Assembly: GCA_020632915.1 (NCBI GenBank)
Contig: JACKEP010000010.1
Span: forward strand, 62,001 to 126,000
DNA: 64,000 nt
Source: Alphaproteobacteria bacterium
GTDB lineage: Bacteria > Myxococcota_A > UBA796 > GCA-2862545
Direction of reading: 5' to 3'
Shown here one piece after another: positions 20,902-29,208 of the stretch (position 1 is the stretch's first letter; the number at the start of each line of letters is the position of its first letter). Under the pieces are notes generated by a model. The model ran no database searches. It was not told where the DNA came from and saw only the letters and a list, made by a program, of their open reading frames with translations. The translations under genes were made by a program, and so were the position numbers.

Positions 20902-21306
20902 ATGCGCCTGACGACCTCCCTGTTCTCCCTCGCCGTGGCCCTCGGTGGCTGCGGCGCCATCGGCCTGACGCCGGGGTCCGAGACCGATCCCGGCCAGGCC
21001 TGCTTCGACGAGGAGCTCGCGGACGACGGCGCGTGGGTGGTCACCATCGACAACGTCTGCTGGTCGGGCTCCTACGTCGACCCCGAGCTGACCTGCGAGG
21101 TCACCCTCGACGGCGACGCCATCACGATCACCGCCACGTCGACGTTCAAGTCGCCGCCCGCGGTCACCGACGACTGCCGCCTGGCCACCACGACGTGCAC
21201 GCTGCCCACGCTGGCCGACGGCACCTACGAGGTGACCTACCGGGGCCGGACCACCACCATCGTGCTCGGGGACACCGAGATCCTGACCGGCATCTGCCTG
21301 CCGTGA
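20902..21306 (+). CDS. Small secreted lipoprotein, cysteine-rich
   Basis: 134 residues from ATG 20902 (GGAG upstream). Lipobox ALGGC. The mature domain has six cysteines ('QACFDEE', 'NVCWSG', 'LTCEVTLDGD', 'DDCRLATTTCTLP', 'GICLP') and is beta-rich, resembling a small disulfide-stabilised sandwich. No family recognised. The following gene starts inside its stop codon (GTGA overlap), so the two are translationally coupled. Confidence 0.7.
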   Translation: MRLTTSLFSLAVALGGCGAIGLTPGSETDPGQACFDEELADDGAWVVTIDNVCWSGSYVDPELTCEVTLDGDAITITATSTFKSPPAVTDDCRLATTTCTLPTLADGTYEVTYRGRTTTIVLGDTEILTGICLP

Positions 21307-22481
21307 GCGCGCCGCCGCCCGGAGTCACGGCCTGGCTGCCGCTGTCGGCCACCGAGGCGCCCGCCGCGTGGCCGCTGCCATGGCGCCGCGTGCCCGACCT
21401 GCCCGGCACGTGGCGCGACCGCCTCGACGGCCTGCCGCCGGGCGACGTCCACGTGGGGGGTGGCGAGCCGCTGCGCCTGCCGGACCTGGGCGACCTCCTC
21501 GACGCGCTGACGGCGCGGGGACGCCGGGTGGTGCTGCACACCGATCTGCCCGACGTCCACGAGGACGTCGTCGTCCGCTTGTTCGCGCCGTACGACGTGC
21601 GCTTCCGGGTGAACGTGCCTACGGCCGACCCCGCGCGCCTGCACGGGTGGACCGACGGCGCCGGTGACCTGGAGCAGGTGGAGGCCGGCCTGCGCAACCT
21701 GCAGGCGTTCGCCTACACGACGTGGATGGCCGTGCCGGTGGCCCGCGAGACGCTGACGGACGTCGTGCCCACCCTGCAACACCTCTTGCACACCTACGCC
21801 GCCCATCGGATCCACCTCGACGTGGTGCACGGCACGGCACCCGACGACCCGCGCTGGGCCCACGCGCCGGCATGGGACGACGTCGACGCCGCCTTGCTCG
21901 GCTGGGATCGCACCGAGCCCCGTCCCCACCCGCGCCTGGTGGTGCACGGCATGCCCGGCCTCGGCCTGTCCCTCGACGCCTACACCGACCTCGACCTCGA
22001 GGTGGAGGGCGCGCCGGACGACCCGTGGCAGGTGCCCGAGGGCCTCGTCCGCCACCGAGGCGCCGCCTCCCCCGACACCGACGCCCTCGCGCGCCGGCGC
22101 ATCTGGCTCGCCACACCGCCCGCCCAGCGCGCCAACCGTCGCGGGCATCCCCTGGCCCGCTTCGTGGACGCCGTGTCGGTGGTGCTGGTGCGCCCCGGCC
22201 ACGAGGTCTACGCCGTCATCGTGCCCCGGACCGACGGCCTGCCGTTCATCGCGACGACCGACCGGCACGGCCTGCTCGTGGCCGGCCGCTTCGAGGACGC
22301 CACGCTCCGCGAGCGCTTCGGCACGCTGGCCCGGCAGGTGTACGCGCGGGCCCGGACGCCGGACCCGCAGGACGCGCCGCTCGACCTGGCGCGCCTGCGG
22401 GCACTGGCTCACGTGCTCCGTCGCGGGATGCGGGAGCGCCACGACGACGAACCGGTGGCGTGGCGGGAAGAGGGCGGCTGA
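21303..22481 (+). CDS. Radical-SAM-like TIM-barrel protein without any cysteine
   Basis: 392 residues, GTG start at 21303 overlapping the upstream stop. The segment 'DVHVGGGEPLRLPDLGDLLDALTARGRRVVLHTDLP' has the 'GGEP' motif and following beta-alpha unit typical of radical SAM enzymes (SAM-binding GGEP), and the later 'IHLDVVHGTAPDD' fits another barrel strand. However, the CxxxCxxC that binds the iron-sulfur cluster is absent and I see no cysteine at all in the protein. It is either a degenerate family member with a binding role or an unrelated barrel. The C-terminal 140 residues are not recognised. Confidence 0.5.
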   Translation: MSAPPPGVTAWLPLSATEAPAAWPLPWRRVPDLPGTWRDRLDGLPPGDVHVGGGEPLRLPDLGDLLDALTARGRRVVLHTDLPDVHEDVVVRLFAPYDVRFRVNVPTADPARLHGWTDGAGDLEQVEAGLRNLQAFAYTTWMAVPVARETLTDVVPTLQHLLHTYAAHRIHLDVVHGTAPDDPRWAHAPAWDDVDAALLGWDRTEPRPHPRLVVHGMPGLGLSLDAYTDLDLEVEGAPDDPWQVPEGLVRHRGAASPDTDALARRRIWLATPPAQRANRRGHPLARFVDAVSVVLVRPGHEVYAVIVPRTDGLPFIATTDRHGLLVAGRFEDATLRERFGTLARQVYARARTPDPQDAPLDLARLRALAHVLRRGMRERHDDEPVAWREEGG

Positions 22482-22610
22482 ACCCATCCGGGTGCGGCGC
22501 GGGCGCGTCGCATCGGATCGGGGCACGCCGGGTCGGATCGACCCAGCCCCCTGGTTGCCGCAGACAGCACACCCTGGCCGGATCCAGCCAGCGCGCGCCG
22601 TCTGCAGCGA

Positions 22611-23159
22611 TCACGCCGCGCTGCGCTCGGCCTCGGCGCGCTTGGCGTGGCGATGGCGGGCGTTCTTGTTGGAGCAGTCGCGCGAGCAGTACTTCGAGCC
22701 CTTGCGCGCCGCCTTGTCGCAGTCCTTCCAGGCGCAGGCGTTGGTCTCGACCATCGAGGACCGCGGCGCAGCGCTGTAGCTGGTGGACTCCTTGACCGGC
22801 TCGGCCTTGGGGGCCTCGACGCGGGCGGCGGGGGCCGGCGGCGGCGCCATCGGGGCCTTCGGCGCGGGGCTGACGGGGCGCGGCGCGGCAGCAGCCACCG
22901 GCGACGACACCGCCGGGGCGGGCTTCGGCGCCACGGCGGCAGGCGGCTTGACCGGCTCGGGCCGACGCACGACGGGCCGGGGCTCGACATACGTGCCGGG
23001 CCACGGGAACCGCGAGCCGACGGCGCGCGAGCCGCAGTCGCGGCAGCGCAGGCCGGGCATCGCCCCGGTGGTCGAGAACTTCGAGGCCGGCTGCTGGAAG
23101 ATCACCACGTTGGCGGAACCGCAGTCGGGGCAGTGGAGGTCGAGGTCGTCGAGCTTCAC
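22611..23159 (-). CDS. Protein with N-terminal zinc ribbon and C-terminal zinc finger
   Basis: 182 residues; GTG start at 23159 (GGAG upstream). N-terminus: 'LHCPDCGSANVV...LRCRDCG', a CxxC-x(n)-CxxC zinc ribbon. Middle: ~90 residues of Pro/Ala-rich linker. C-terminus: 'NACAWKDCDKAARKGSKYCSRDCSNKNARHRHAKRAE', a CxxxxC...CxxxC basic zinc finger. A nucleic-acid-binding role is likely but the family is not known to me. Convergent with the radical-SAM-like gene. Confidence 0.75.
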   Translation of the reverse strand: MKLDDLDLHCPDCGSANVVIFQQPASKFSTTGAMPGLRCRDCGSRAVGSRFPWPGTYVEPRPVVRRPEPVKPPAAVAPKPAPAVSSPVAAAAPRPVSPAPKAPMAPPPAPAARVEAPKAEPVKESTSYSAAPRSSMVETNACAWKDCDKAARKGSKYCSRDCSNKNARHRHAKRAEAERSAA

Positions 23160-23263
23160 GGTCGGTCTCCTTCAAGAGGGGTCACCGCAGAATCTATGGA
23201 TCGTGGGGGCCAAAAACTGTCCGCCTCGCGCACTTTCTCGGGTTGCCGAGTGTGGCGAGGGAG

Positions 23264-23680
23264 CTAGGCGCCAGCGGGCTCGTCGCCCGATGCGTCGAAG
23301 GCGGCGACGAACGGCGTCAACGCCGCGCGCACGTCGTCGGGGAGCGGCGCGCTGGCCCGGGCCACCTTGTCGAACACGGCGAGCACCACCGTGCCGTCAC
23401 AGGCCACGGCGCCGTCGGCGTGCACCACCCGCTGGCGGTAGGTGACGCTGCGGCCGCCGATGCGGGCGAGCACCGTCTCGATGACCAGGGCGTCGTCGAG
23501 GCGGGCCTCGCGACGGTAGTCGAGCGAGACGTGCACCACGACCAGCGTCAGGTCGGCGTCGGACAGCGCCGCGAAGTCGGTGCCGGCGGCGCGGACCCAC
23601 TCGAAGCGGCCCCACTCCAGCCACTGCTGGTAGACGGCGTTGTTGACGTGACCGAGCATGTCGATCTCGGTGGATCGCAC
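23264..23680 (-). CDS. Acyl-CoA thioesterase, YbgC/FadM-like hotdog fold
   Basis: 138 residues from the GTG at 23680. The family signature 'RSTEIDMLGHVNNAVYQQWLEWGRFEW' is complete, including the catalytic Asp and the 'GHVNNA' loop, followed by the expected 'VVVHVSLDYRREARLDDALVIET'. It hydrolyses acyl-CoA thioesters in the cytoplasm. The frame continues upstream without ATG ('...SRLPITV'), and relatives usually have a few residues before 'RSTEID', so a CTG or other non-standard start just upstream is possible. Next to an ABC exporter on the same strand. Confidence 0.9.
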   Translation of the reverse strand: MRSTEIDMLGHVNNAVYQQWLEWGRFEWVRAAGTDFAALSDADLTLVVVHVSLDYRREARLDDALVIETVLARIGGRSVTYRQRVVHADGAVACDGTVVLAVFDKVARASAPLPDDVRAALTPFVAAFDASGDEPAGA

Positions 23681-23779
23681 CGTGATGGGCAGGCGGGAGA
23701 TCAGCGCACACCTCGCACCGTCGCGGTCCCGGAGTCGGCGCGACGAAGCGGCCCCGTGTAGCGCACGCCGCAGCCGGCG

Positions 23780-25609
23780 TCAGCGGTAGCCTTCGGCCTG
23801 CAGCGCGAAGAGGTGGGCGTAGCGTCCCTGTCGCGCGACGAGCTCGTCGTGGCTGCCCACCTCGATCAACCGGCCGTGGTCGAGCACGGCGATGCGGTCG
23901 GCCATGCGCACGGTCGAGAACCGGTGGGAGATGAGCACCGCGATGCGGTCGGTCGTCAGGGAGCGGAAGCGGTCGAAGATGGCGGCCTCCGCCTCGGCGT
24001 CCATCGCCGACGTCGGCTCGTCGAGCACGAGGATGTCCGCCTCGCCGCGCATGAACGCACGGGACAGCGCCACCTTCTGCCACTGGCCGATCGACAGCTC
24101 CCGGCCCTCGGGGAACCACCGCCCGAGCTGGGTCTGGAAGCCGGCCGGCAGCGCCTGGACGAAGTCGAGCGCCAGGCCCTTGTCGGCTGCCTCCTCCCAC
24201 CGCTCGGCGTCGTCGACGTGGCGCACGTCGCCCACCCCGATGTTCTCGCCCACGAGCAGCTGGTAGCGCACGAAGTCCTGGAAGATGACGCCGATGCGGG
24301 CGCGGAGCGCGTCGAGGTCCCACCCGTCGACGTCGAGGCCGTCGACCGTGATGCGACCCGACGTGGGACGGTAGAAGCCGGCGAGCAGCTTGATGAGCGT
24401 GGTCTTGCCGGAGCCGTTGTGGCCGACGAGCGCGAGCTTCTCGCCGGGGCGCACGTGCAGGCTCACCCCGTCGAGCGCCGGTCGCTCCGAGCCCGGGTAG
24501 GTGAAGACCACGTCCTCGAAGCGCACACCGTCCGATGGATCCGGTCCGTGCGTCGCGCCGCCCATGCGCTCGGGCTCGGCGCCGTCGAGGAAGTCGTACA
24601 GGTTGGACAGGTACAGGTTGTCCTCGTACATCCCGCCGATCGACGACAGGGCGCCCGCGATGACCGACTGCCCCTGCTTGAACACCAGCAGGTACATCGT
24701 CATGTCGCCGAGCGTGATGCGGCCGAGCACCGCCGACCACGCGATCCAGCCGTACATGCCGTAGAAGGCCACCGTGCCCACGAGGCCGAGCACGCTGCCC
24801 CACAGGCCCCGACGCAGCGTCAGGTCGCGGTCCTCGTCGTAGAGCTGGTCGAAGATGGCGCGGTAGCGGGCCAGCAGCATGGGCCCGAGGCCGAACAGCT
24901 TGACCTCCTTGGCGTAGTCCTCGCGCGCGAGCACGGCCTCCAGGTAGTTCTGCTGGCGCGTCTCGGTGGCGCGCCACGAGAACAGCCGGAACGCGGCCTC
25001 GCTGAACCGGGTCTCGGCCACGAACGCCGGCAGCGCCGCGATCACGAGCACCGCGACGGCCCACGGCGAGAACGCGAGCAGCAGGCCGCCGTAGGTCACC
25101 AGCGTGATGGCGTCCTGCACCAGCCCGAAGGTGCGACGCGCGAGCGACAGGGGCCGGGTGGAGGCCTGGCGACGCGCACGCACCATCTTGTCGTACAGCT
25201 CGGCGTCCTCGAACTGGGCCAGCGACAGGGTGAGCGCGCGCTCGAGGATCATCACGTTGACGCGAAAGCCCAGGCGCGCCCGCAGCAGCTGCTCGGCGAT
25301 GCCGAGCCCGCGCTGCACCACGGAACGGCCCGCGACGAGCCCGCCCTCAGCCGCCACCCACACGAGCGCCGCGGTGCGCGCTGCGTCGGTGCCCGAGGAC
25401 GCCGCCGCGACCACGGCATCCACGATCTGCTTGCCCACCCAGGCGATGCCCGCCGGGAGCAGACCGGCCGCCACGGTGAGCAGGCCGATGACGACGAGCA
25501 GGCGACGGTCGGTGTCCCACACGAGCCGCACCGCGCGCGACGTGTAGCGGAACACGCCGACCCGGCGCCGCAGGCGTGCCCCCAGGCCGACAGCTGGCTG
25601 GTCGTCCAT
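23780..25609 (-). CDS. ABC-type exporter, fused membrane and ATPase domains
   Basis: 609 residues from ATG 25609. Residues ~30-330 form a six-helix ABC exporter membrane domain; the nucleotide-binding domain follows with Walker A GHNGSGKT (396-403), signature LSIGQ (505-509), Walker B ILVLDE (526-531) and the H-loop 'VLISHRFSTVRMADRI'. The half-transporter would work as a homodimer, moving a lipid, peptide or drug outward (MsbA/LmrA class); the substrate cannot be told. The thioesterase gene lies 99 bp downstream. Confidence 0.93.
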   Translation of the reverse strand: MDDQPAVGLGARLRRRVGVFRYTSRAVRLVWDTDRRLLVVIGLLTVAAGLLPAGIAWVGKQIVDAVVAAASSGTDAARTAALVWVAAEGGLVAGRSVVQRGLGIAEQLLRARLGFRVNVMILERALTLSLAQFEDAELYDKMVRARRQASTRPLSLARRTFGLVQDAITLVTYGGLLLAFSPWAVAVLVIAALPAFVAETRFSEAAFRLFSWRATETRQQNYLEAVLAREDYAKEVKLFGLGPMLLARYRAIFDQLYDEDRDLTLRRGLWGSVLGLVGTVAFYGMYGWIAWSAVLGRITLGDMTMYLLVFKQGQSVIAGALSSIGGMYEDNLYLSNLYDFLDGAEPERMGGATHGPDPSDGVRFEDVVFTYPGSERPALDGVSLHVRPGEKLALVGHNGSGKTTLIKLLAGFYRPTSGRITVDGLDVDGWDLDALRARIGVIFQDFVRYQLLVGENIGVGDVRHVDDAERWEEAADKGLALDFVQALPAGFQTQLGRWFPEGRELSIGQWQKVALSRAFMRGEADILVLDEPTSAMDAEAEAAIFDRFRSLTTDRIAVLISHRFSTVRMADRIAVLDHGRLIEVGSHDELVARQGRYAHLFALQAEGYR

Positions 25610-25784
25610 CGTCCACCCGACCCGCGGGGGCGGCGACGCGCCGCACCGAACACCGCGGAAGCCCCCGAGGTGCGCACGCCGGACCGCGCCGTCAACCGGC
25701 ACGCTCGGGATGGACCCCCGGCGCGCGGTCGCGTATCGTGCGCCGACGCCGCCCCCACGGGCACCCGCCGACGCCGAGGCCCCG

Positions 25785-26618
25785 ATGTCGCCGACCCTGC
25801 TGGCCTGGTCGCTCCTCCTCGCTCCCGCGTTCGGCCAGGTGATGCCGGGCGCACCCCACCCCGAGCCCCCTCCGGAGGAGGAGACCGAGGCGCCCGACGA
25901 CGCCGACGCGCCCGTGCCCGGCAAGGACGTGGCGCTCGCCGAGGAGCCCGAGGATCCGGCCCAGCCCCACCTGCGCTACGAGGTGAGCCTGCGCGGTCAC
26001 TACCTGTCGGTCCCCCGCGGCCTGATGGACGTGTGGTTCACCGACGACGACGACGACGGCTGGCCGCTGCCGGGCCAGGACCGCCCGTTCCTGCACGCCG
26101 CCGCCTACGGCATCGAGCTCACGGTCCAGAAGAAGCAGACGCTGGGCATCTTCTACTTCGAGTACGTCCAGAACCTGATGCGCGAGGGCTACTGGGACGA
26201 CCGGGAGAAGGAGCAGCCCTACCTGTTCGTCGACGGCGACTGGCTGGACCCGTCGAAGGGCTTCGGCGCGGTGGTGTTCGGTGCCAACGGCGCCTACGAC
26301 GCGCCGATCGTGCACCTGGGCCAGACCAAGGGACGGTTCGCGCTGTCGTTCGTGGTGGGCGGCGGCCTGGGCATCGCGGCCCTGTTCGGCTCGATCGACC
26401 AGTGGAAGGTCGACCGCACCACGGGCACGCCCGCCTACGTGCTCGCCGAGGCGGGCACCGCCCCGGACCGCCAGCTCGACCTGAAGTCGCCGGTGTGGCC
26501 GGTGCCCGACTTCTACCTGGCGTTCAAGTTCAACATCGTGGACCGCGTGGTGCTGCGGCTGGAGGGCGGCCTGCACGGCGGGCTGTTCTACGGCGGCACG
26601 CTCGGCGGGCGGTTCTAG
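25785..26618 (+). CDS. Predicted outer-membrane or periplasmic beta-rich protein
   Basis: 277 residues from ATG 25785 (GAGG upstream). A short signal peptide (MSPTLLAWSLLLAPAFG) precedes an acidic, proline-rich segment ('PEPPPEEETEAPDDADAPVPG'). The remainder alternates aromatic and glycine residues ('YEVSLRGHYLSVPRGLMDVWF', 'LRLEGGLHGGLFYGGTLGGRF') and ends in Arg-Phe, as in outer-membrane barrels. A family of myxobacterial 'hypothetical outer membrane proteins' looks similar, but I cannot name it. Divergent from the ABC exporter. Confidence 0.7.
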   Translation: MSPTLLAWSLLLAPAFGQVMPGAPHPEPPPEEETEAPDDADAPVPGKDVALAEEPEDPAQPHLRYEVSLRGHYLSVPRGLMDVWFTDDDDDGWPLPGQDRPFLHAAAYGIELTVQKKQTLGIFYFEYVQNLMREGYWDDREKEQPYLFVDGDWLDPSKGFGAVVFGANGAYDAPIVHLGQTKGRFALSFVVGGGLGIAALFGSIDQWKVDRTTGTPAYVLAEAGTAPDRQLDLKSPVWPVPDFYLAFKFNIVDRVVLRLEGGLHGGLFYGGTLGGRF

Positions 26619-26732
26619 GCGACGCGGACAGCCCGACGCCCCCGAACACGCCCGTCACGGCGCGATCGCCGCAAGCGACGGGGATCGTGGCCGACAGGGT
26701 GTAGCATGACGACGTCGTCCCGGAGGCCCTGC

Positions 26733-27737
26733 ATGCACCGTCTGCTCCCCGTCCTCGCCGTGCTCGCGCTCGGCTGCGATCAGCCTGCCAGCGTCGGCAT
26801 CGACGCGCCGTCGAGCCTGGCCGACGAGGCCCTGCCGCCGCCGTACGTCCCCGTGCTCGACATCACGTCGATCGTGCCCGGCAGCCCCGTGACGTTCACG
26901 GTCACCGGCGCGCCGGCGGGAGCGCAGGTCTACGTCCTCTACACGCGCACCGGCCCCGGCGCGGGCCCGTGCCACCCCACGCGACCCGTGTGCACCGACC
27001 TGAACTACCCGGCGGGCCTGCTGGTCAACCGCATCGTGCCCCCGAGCGGCACGATGTCGTACTCGGTGACCGCGCCGCGCTCGCTGCCCAACATCCCGTA
27101 CTGGTTCCAGGCGGTCGTGGTCGACCCCAGCGGCATCCTCAAGACGCCCATCGTCGTGCGCGTCATCGGCGACTCCGACAACGACTGGATCATCGACCAG
27201 AACGACAACTGCCCGCTGCTGTACAACCCCGGCCAGTTCGACGACGACGCCGATCAGGTCGGCGGCGCCTGCGACTGCGACGACAACGACCCCACGGTCT
27301 ACCCGGGCGCGCCCGACACCAGCGTCGACGGCATCGACCAGGACTGCGACGGCGTCGACGGCAACGGCACCACGCCGGGCGGCGGCACCTACGACGGCAT
27401 GTACGTGGGCGACTTCCGCATCGACTTCTTCGTGTTCGGCCAGCCCGTCCCGTGCGTGGGCAGCGCCGGCCTCGACGTGTTCGAGAGCGCCACGCCGCAG
27501 ATCGACGGCACCGGCGTGTGCTCGATCCCGGGCTTCCCGCTCGCGTTCAACATCGACGGCAGCTTCGATCCGGTGCTCGGCACGGCCGACGGCACGGTCG
27601 ACGACGGCTCCGGCCCCGTCACGTGGACCGGCGGCTTCTACGACCTGGGCGGCGACACCCACCTGTCGGGCGGCTTCAACGTCAACGTGCCCGGGCTGGG
27701 CACGGCCGTCGGCGGCTTCGACGTCGTGCTGCAGTAG
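26733..27737 (+). CDS. MopE-like lipoprotein with Cys-pair module
   Basis: 334 residues; GGAGG before ATG 26733; lipobox LALGC. Order: the Cys-pair module (CHPTRPVCTD, ~50-150), a TSP3 calcium repeat 'DSDNDWIIDQNDNCPLLYNPGQFDDDADQVG', a MopE-type 'CDCDDNDPTVYPGAPDTSVDGIDQDCDGVDG', and a ~110-residue beta-rich C-terminal domain ('YDGMYVGDFRIDFFVFG...') that looks like a small pseudo-barrel. Surface lipoproteins with this layout are typical of Myxococcota. Convergent with the zinc-peptidase gene, only 3 bp apart. Confidence 0.8.
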   Translation: MHRLLPVLAVLALGCDQPASVGIDAPSSLADEALPPPYVPVLDITSIVPGSPVTFTVTGAPAGAQVYVLYTRTGPGAGPCHPTRPVCTDLNYPAGLLVNRIVPPSGTMSYSVTAPRSLPNIPYWFQAVVVDPSGILKTPIVVRVIGDSDNDWIIDQNDNCPLLYNPGQFDDDADQVGGACDCDDNDPTVYPGAPDTSVDGIDQDCDGVDGNGTTPGGGTYDGMYVGDFRIDFFVFGQPVPCVGSAGLDVFESATPQIDGTGVCSIPGFPLAFNIDGSFDPVLGTADGTVDDGSGPVTWTGGFYDLGGDTHLSGGFNVNVPGLGTAVGGFDVVLQ

Positions 27738-27740
27738 GCG

Positions 27741-28646
27741 TCAGCGCCAGGGGAACCGCATGTCGGGGAGCAGCTCGCGGTAGACCGCCTCGAGCAGCTC
27801 CAGCTTGGCCGCCAGCCGCGGGTACGTGGCGGCGACCTCCCCGATGCGGTCCGGGCGGCCGAAGGCGAGCTCGGCCAGCTCCGCGAAGTCCTCGTGGTGG
27901 TTCTTGCTCGCGTAGTTGGTGACGAAGCCCGCCTGGCGCATGCGGTCGGAGATGCCCTTGCCCCAGGCGTCGCGGTGACCGGCGCCGGTGTAGGCGTCCT
28001 CGCCGCTGATCGCCTTCCAGCGCGCCACCGGAAAGCCCGGCCGGTGCTCGACGAGGTGGGCGATCTCGTGGTGGAGCGTGCCACACAGCTGCGGGTGGGG
28101 CGTGCGGGGGCGCACCGCGAGGTTGATGCGCGAGCCGCCCGCGGCCGCCGAGCCGAGGAACGGCTTGCCGCCCAGCCGGAAGCGGCCGTAGATGCGGATG
28201 CCCTGCAGGATCCGTCCCCGCATCGACGGCGGGTAGACCAGGATCGCCTGTTCGAGGTGGGGAAGCGCCGCCGCGAGCACCCGCGACTCGGCGGGGTCGC
28301 GCTCCTTGCCCGGCTCGGTGGAGGACGGCACGCGGTGGTCGAGCTCGACGCCGGTGCGGCGGACGAACGCCGCCACGGCCGCGTCGACCTCGGGGTCGAA
28401 GTCGCCGGCGCCGCCCGGACCGTCGTCGAGCCAGGGGTCGTCGGCCTCGGGGACGGGCGCGTCGCCGTCGCCGTCACCGTCACGGCCGCCGAGGCGACGC
28501 GCGCGTGGACCGCCAGCGCGGGGCCCGAGACCCCCACGGCGCCCGCCGGGCCCGCCGCCACCACCGGGACGGCCAGGGCCGCCTGCGCCACCGGGCCTTC
28601 CCGGGCGTCCCGGCCCCTGCCCGCCACGTCCTCCGCCCCTACGCAT
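27741..28646 (-). CDS. Zinc-peptidase-like protein with Gly/Pro/Arg-rich N-terminus
   Basis: 301 residues; GGGAGGCGAGG before ATG 28646, overlapping the DUF218 stop by 8 nt. The first ~55 residues are almost only Gly, Arg and Pro, then an acidic stretch, then a globular domain with 'LCGTLHHEIAHLVEHRPGF', a HExxH motif (His193, Glu194, His197), and 'NHHEDFAELAELAFGRP', where Glu or Asp could be the third ligand. It resembles SprT/WSS1-like or minigluzincin proteases, but the family is not certain. Last gene of a three-gene operon with DUF218 and ceramidase-like genes. Confidence 0.65.
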   Translation of the reverse strand: MRRGGGRGGQGPGRPGRPGGAGGPGRPGGGGGPGGRRGGLGPRAGGPRARRLGGRDGDGDGDAPVPEADDPWLDDGPGGAGDFDPEVDAAVAAFVRRTGVELDHRVPSSTEPGKERDPAESRVLAAALPHLEQAILVYPPSMRGRILQGIRIYGRFRLGGKPFLGSAAAGGSRINLAVRPRTPHPQLCGTLHHEIAHLVEHRPGFPVARWKAISGEDAYTGAGHRDAWGKGISDRMRQAGFVTNYASKNHHEDFAELAELAFGRPDRIGEVAATYPRLAAKLELLEAVYRELLPDMRFPWR

Positions 28647-29208
28647 CCTCGCCTCCCGCACAGCGCCTGGTGGCCAGGTAGTACGCCACCGCCGCCACCT
28701 CCCGTAGCGCACCGTCGATGCGCTGACCCGGCCGGCGCGGCACCACGGGCTGCCCGCTGACGTGGGCGTGGACGCCGAAGCAGCGCTCGGCGCGCCAGAG
28801 GTGGAAGGTGTCGGTGACGACGATGACGCGGTCGGCCGGCGCCAGCGCCATCCCGAACACCGCGTTCTCCTCGGTCGACGTCGACCGATCCTCCACGACG
28901 ACGTCGGCGACGCCGAGGTCGCGGGCCAGGCGGGCGGCCGCGACGGCCTCGGCCACCGGGCCGTCCCCGCGTCCACCGGTCACCAGCAGTCGACCGGCGT
29001 GCCCGTCGACGACGAGCGCCGCACCGGCGCGCACCCGGTCCTCCAGGCACGCCGAGGGGCGTCCGTCGGGCTGGACGTGACAGCCACACACCGCCACCAG
29101 CGCGGCGTGCGCGTCGGGGACCTGGGCGCCACCCCACGCATCGAGCGCCACCGCCAGCCCCACCCACGCGAGCCCCGCGGCGACGGCGGCGACGACGAGC
29201 CAGCGCAT
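28639..29208 (-). CDS. DUF218 (YdcF/ElyC-like) membrane-anchored protein
   Basis: 189 residues from ATG 29208, overlapping the ceramidase-like stop by one base. One N-terminal transmembrane helix is followed by a DUF218 domain: 'ALVVDGHAGRLLVTGGRGDG', 'VEDRSTSTEENAVF', 'VIVVTDTFHLWRAERCF'. The TSTEEN and TDxFHxxRA motifs are the conserved core of this family, whose members act in envelope or lipid-linked sugar metabolism (ElyC in E. coli). The extra 'VCGCHVQPDGRPSAC' segment is not typical. Tightly coupled to the membrane ceramidase-like gene. Confidence 0.85.
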   Translation of the reverse strand: MRWLVVAAVAAGLAWVGLAVALDAWGGAQVPDAHAALVAVCGCHVQPDGRPSACLEDRVRAGAALVVDGHAGRLLVTGGRGDGPVAEAVAAARLARDLGVADVVVEDRSTSTEENAVFGMALAPADRVIVVTDTFHLWRAERCFGVHAHVSGQPVVPRRPGQRIDGALREVAAVAYYLATRRCAGGEDA

